DNA of 64,000 bases from NCBI RefSeq assembly GCF_002887815.1, contig NZ_PDHO01000001.1, forward strand, positions 62,001 to 126,000. Direction: 5' to 3'. The position numbers and the translations under genes are program-made. The stretch is from Mycobacterium sp. ENV421. GTDB taxonomy: Bacteria; Actinomycetota; Actinomycetes; Mycobacteriales; Mycobacteriaceae. This document shows, piece by piece, positions 63,315 to 64,000 of the stretch (the first letter of the stretch is position 1; each line of letters starts with the position of its first letter). The notes under the pieces were generated by a model. That model was not told the origin of the DNA, searched no databases, and saw nothing but the letters and a program-made list of their open reading frames with translations.

Positions 63315-64000
63315 TCAGGAGAACTGTGACACTGGCGGCGCGTCGCGCTCGCGCCGAAACAGCACCAAGGCGACAGCGATCGCCGTCAGCGGTATGACCG
63401 TCATGATCAGATTCAGCGCATCTGCCGCGTCGAGCATGCTCGAGGTTGCCTGGGAGATAACCCACGCGGTGCGCTCCGGATCGAGGGTGGCGCCACCCGC
63501 GCCGTTACCCGTTGCGCCCAGGATGTCGCCGGCCTGCCGGGCACTGATGCCGGAGCCGGCCAGCTTCGGTTCGGCGTCGCGAATGAAGAACAAGATGCCG
63601 AACATCGAGAAGAGCGCCGAACCCAGGCCGTAGAATGTTCCGCCCACTGACGCCTTCACCGCCGAGACCACACCGCCGAGGTTCGGCGGCGCGCTGGACA
63701 TCATGACCGTCGCCTGCGGTGTCTGCACGATCGCGCCGCCAATTGTCGTCAACGCGACCACCGCCCCGACGACGATGATCGAGGTGTCGATCGTGAAGGA
63801 CAGCCGCACAAGCAGACTCGCCGCCAACACTGACAGGCCCGCCACGACCACGGCGCAATTACCGAAGCGCGCGGCGGCCCGGCCGGCGCCGAGTGCAGCC
63901 AGTGCGGACAACAGCGTGGCTGGAACGAGTAACAGCGCGAACGCCCACGTCGACTGTCCACGAATGAGGATGAGGTAGAAGGTGACCATGATCATCGAGC
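63315..64000 (-). CDS. MFS transporter, C-terminal part (5' end outside window)
   Basis: The visible ~228 residues are the last six or seven helices of a major facilitator of the drug-efflux type: FALLLVPATLLSALAALGAGRAAARFG, SIIVVGAVVALTTIGGAIVQTP and ALNLIMTVIPLTAIAVALVLF, each cited in parts. A charged tail (RRERDAPP) ends it. The frame is open to the window edge, so the N-terminal half lies beyond it. The position next to a TetR gene suggests regulated export, but the two genes converge, so they do not share a promoter. Confidence 0.85.
   Translation of the reverse strand, partial: SMIMVTFYLILIRGQSTWAFALLLVPATLLSALAALGAGRAAARFGNCAVVVAGLSVLAASLLVRLSFTIDTSIIVVGAVVALTTIGGAIVQTPQATVMMSSAPPNLGGVVSAVKASVGGTFYGLGSALFSMFGILFFIRDAEPKLAGSGISARQAGDILGATGNGAGGATLDPERTAWVISQATSSMLDAADALNLIMTVIPLTAIAVALVLFRRERDAPPVSQFS

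Noticed and set aside
1..64000. CRISPR arrays, transposases, integrases, tRNA or rRNA genes
   Set aside because: Looked for spaced direct repeats, transposase/integrase motifs and tRNA-like cloverleaf ends; none were convincing.

Overview
The window is from a high-GC actinobacterium, almost certainly an environmental mycobacterium (Mycolicibacterium-like). It carries a complete ESX-3 type VII secretion operon with PE/PPE and EsxG/EsxH genes, the end of a mycobactin operon (mbtF-mbtG-mbtH), an IdeR-type iron box, and many genes that match the Mycobacterium tuberculosis Rv0269c-Rv0315 stretch. Names and Rv numbers are from memory of protein families and gene order; no database search was run.

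Region 1 (1-18.2 kb) is an iron-acquisition island on the plus strand. The 3' end of the terminal mycobactin NRPS is followed by the lysine N6-hydroxylase mbtG and by mbtH. An intergenic gap with a strong IdeR box comes next, then eccA3-eccB3-eccC3-PE5-PPE4-esxG-esxH-espG3-eccD3-mycP3-eccE3, mostly joined by ATGA-type overlaps, and finally a siderophore-interacting flavoprotein. Siderophore synthesis, the secretion system needed for its use, and a likely ferric-siderophore reductase are therefore contiguous.

Region 2 (18.2-37.5 kb) is core mycobacterial metabolism: a CopD-like membrane protein, a LigD-type polymerase/primase (polD2/Rv0269c-like), fadD2, a secreted DUF1254/DUF1214-type protein, fadE6 with an MFS / 2-hydroxyacid dehydrogenase / hydrolase operon, a glyoxalase-fold protein, a TetR, an MpaB-like protein, EthD, a SAM methyltransferase (Rv0281-like), an alpha/beta hydrolase (Rv0293c-like), a GT39-type membrane glycosyltransferase, and a tam-like methyltransferase interrupted by an in-frame TAG.

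Region 3 (37.6-44.5 kb) has two PAP2-type proteins (one fused to a diacylglycerol kinase), then a compositionally distinct three-gene operon (39.8-43.6 kb) of a membrane-anchored protein, a 780-aa Pro/Ala-rich EspK-like protein and a Gln/Met/Pro-rich protein, then an Rv0309-like L,D-transpeptidase-fold exported protein.

Region 4 (44.5-64 kb) holds SnoaL-like, WrbA, a 48-aa small protein gene, TetR regulators, an Rv0311-like protein, a frameshifted amine-dehydrogenase-like gene, a zinc alcohol dehydrogenase, a pyruvate oxidase, a secreted protein built from two tandem copies of one domain, a GH16 glucanase, a diiron ferritin-like protein, a metallopeptidase lipoprotein, an SMP-30 lactonase, a two-gene Abi-alpha-like/DUF445 operon, and the C-terminal part of an MFS transporter. 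No tRNA, rRNA, CRISPR array, transposase or integrase was recognised.
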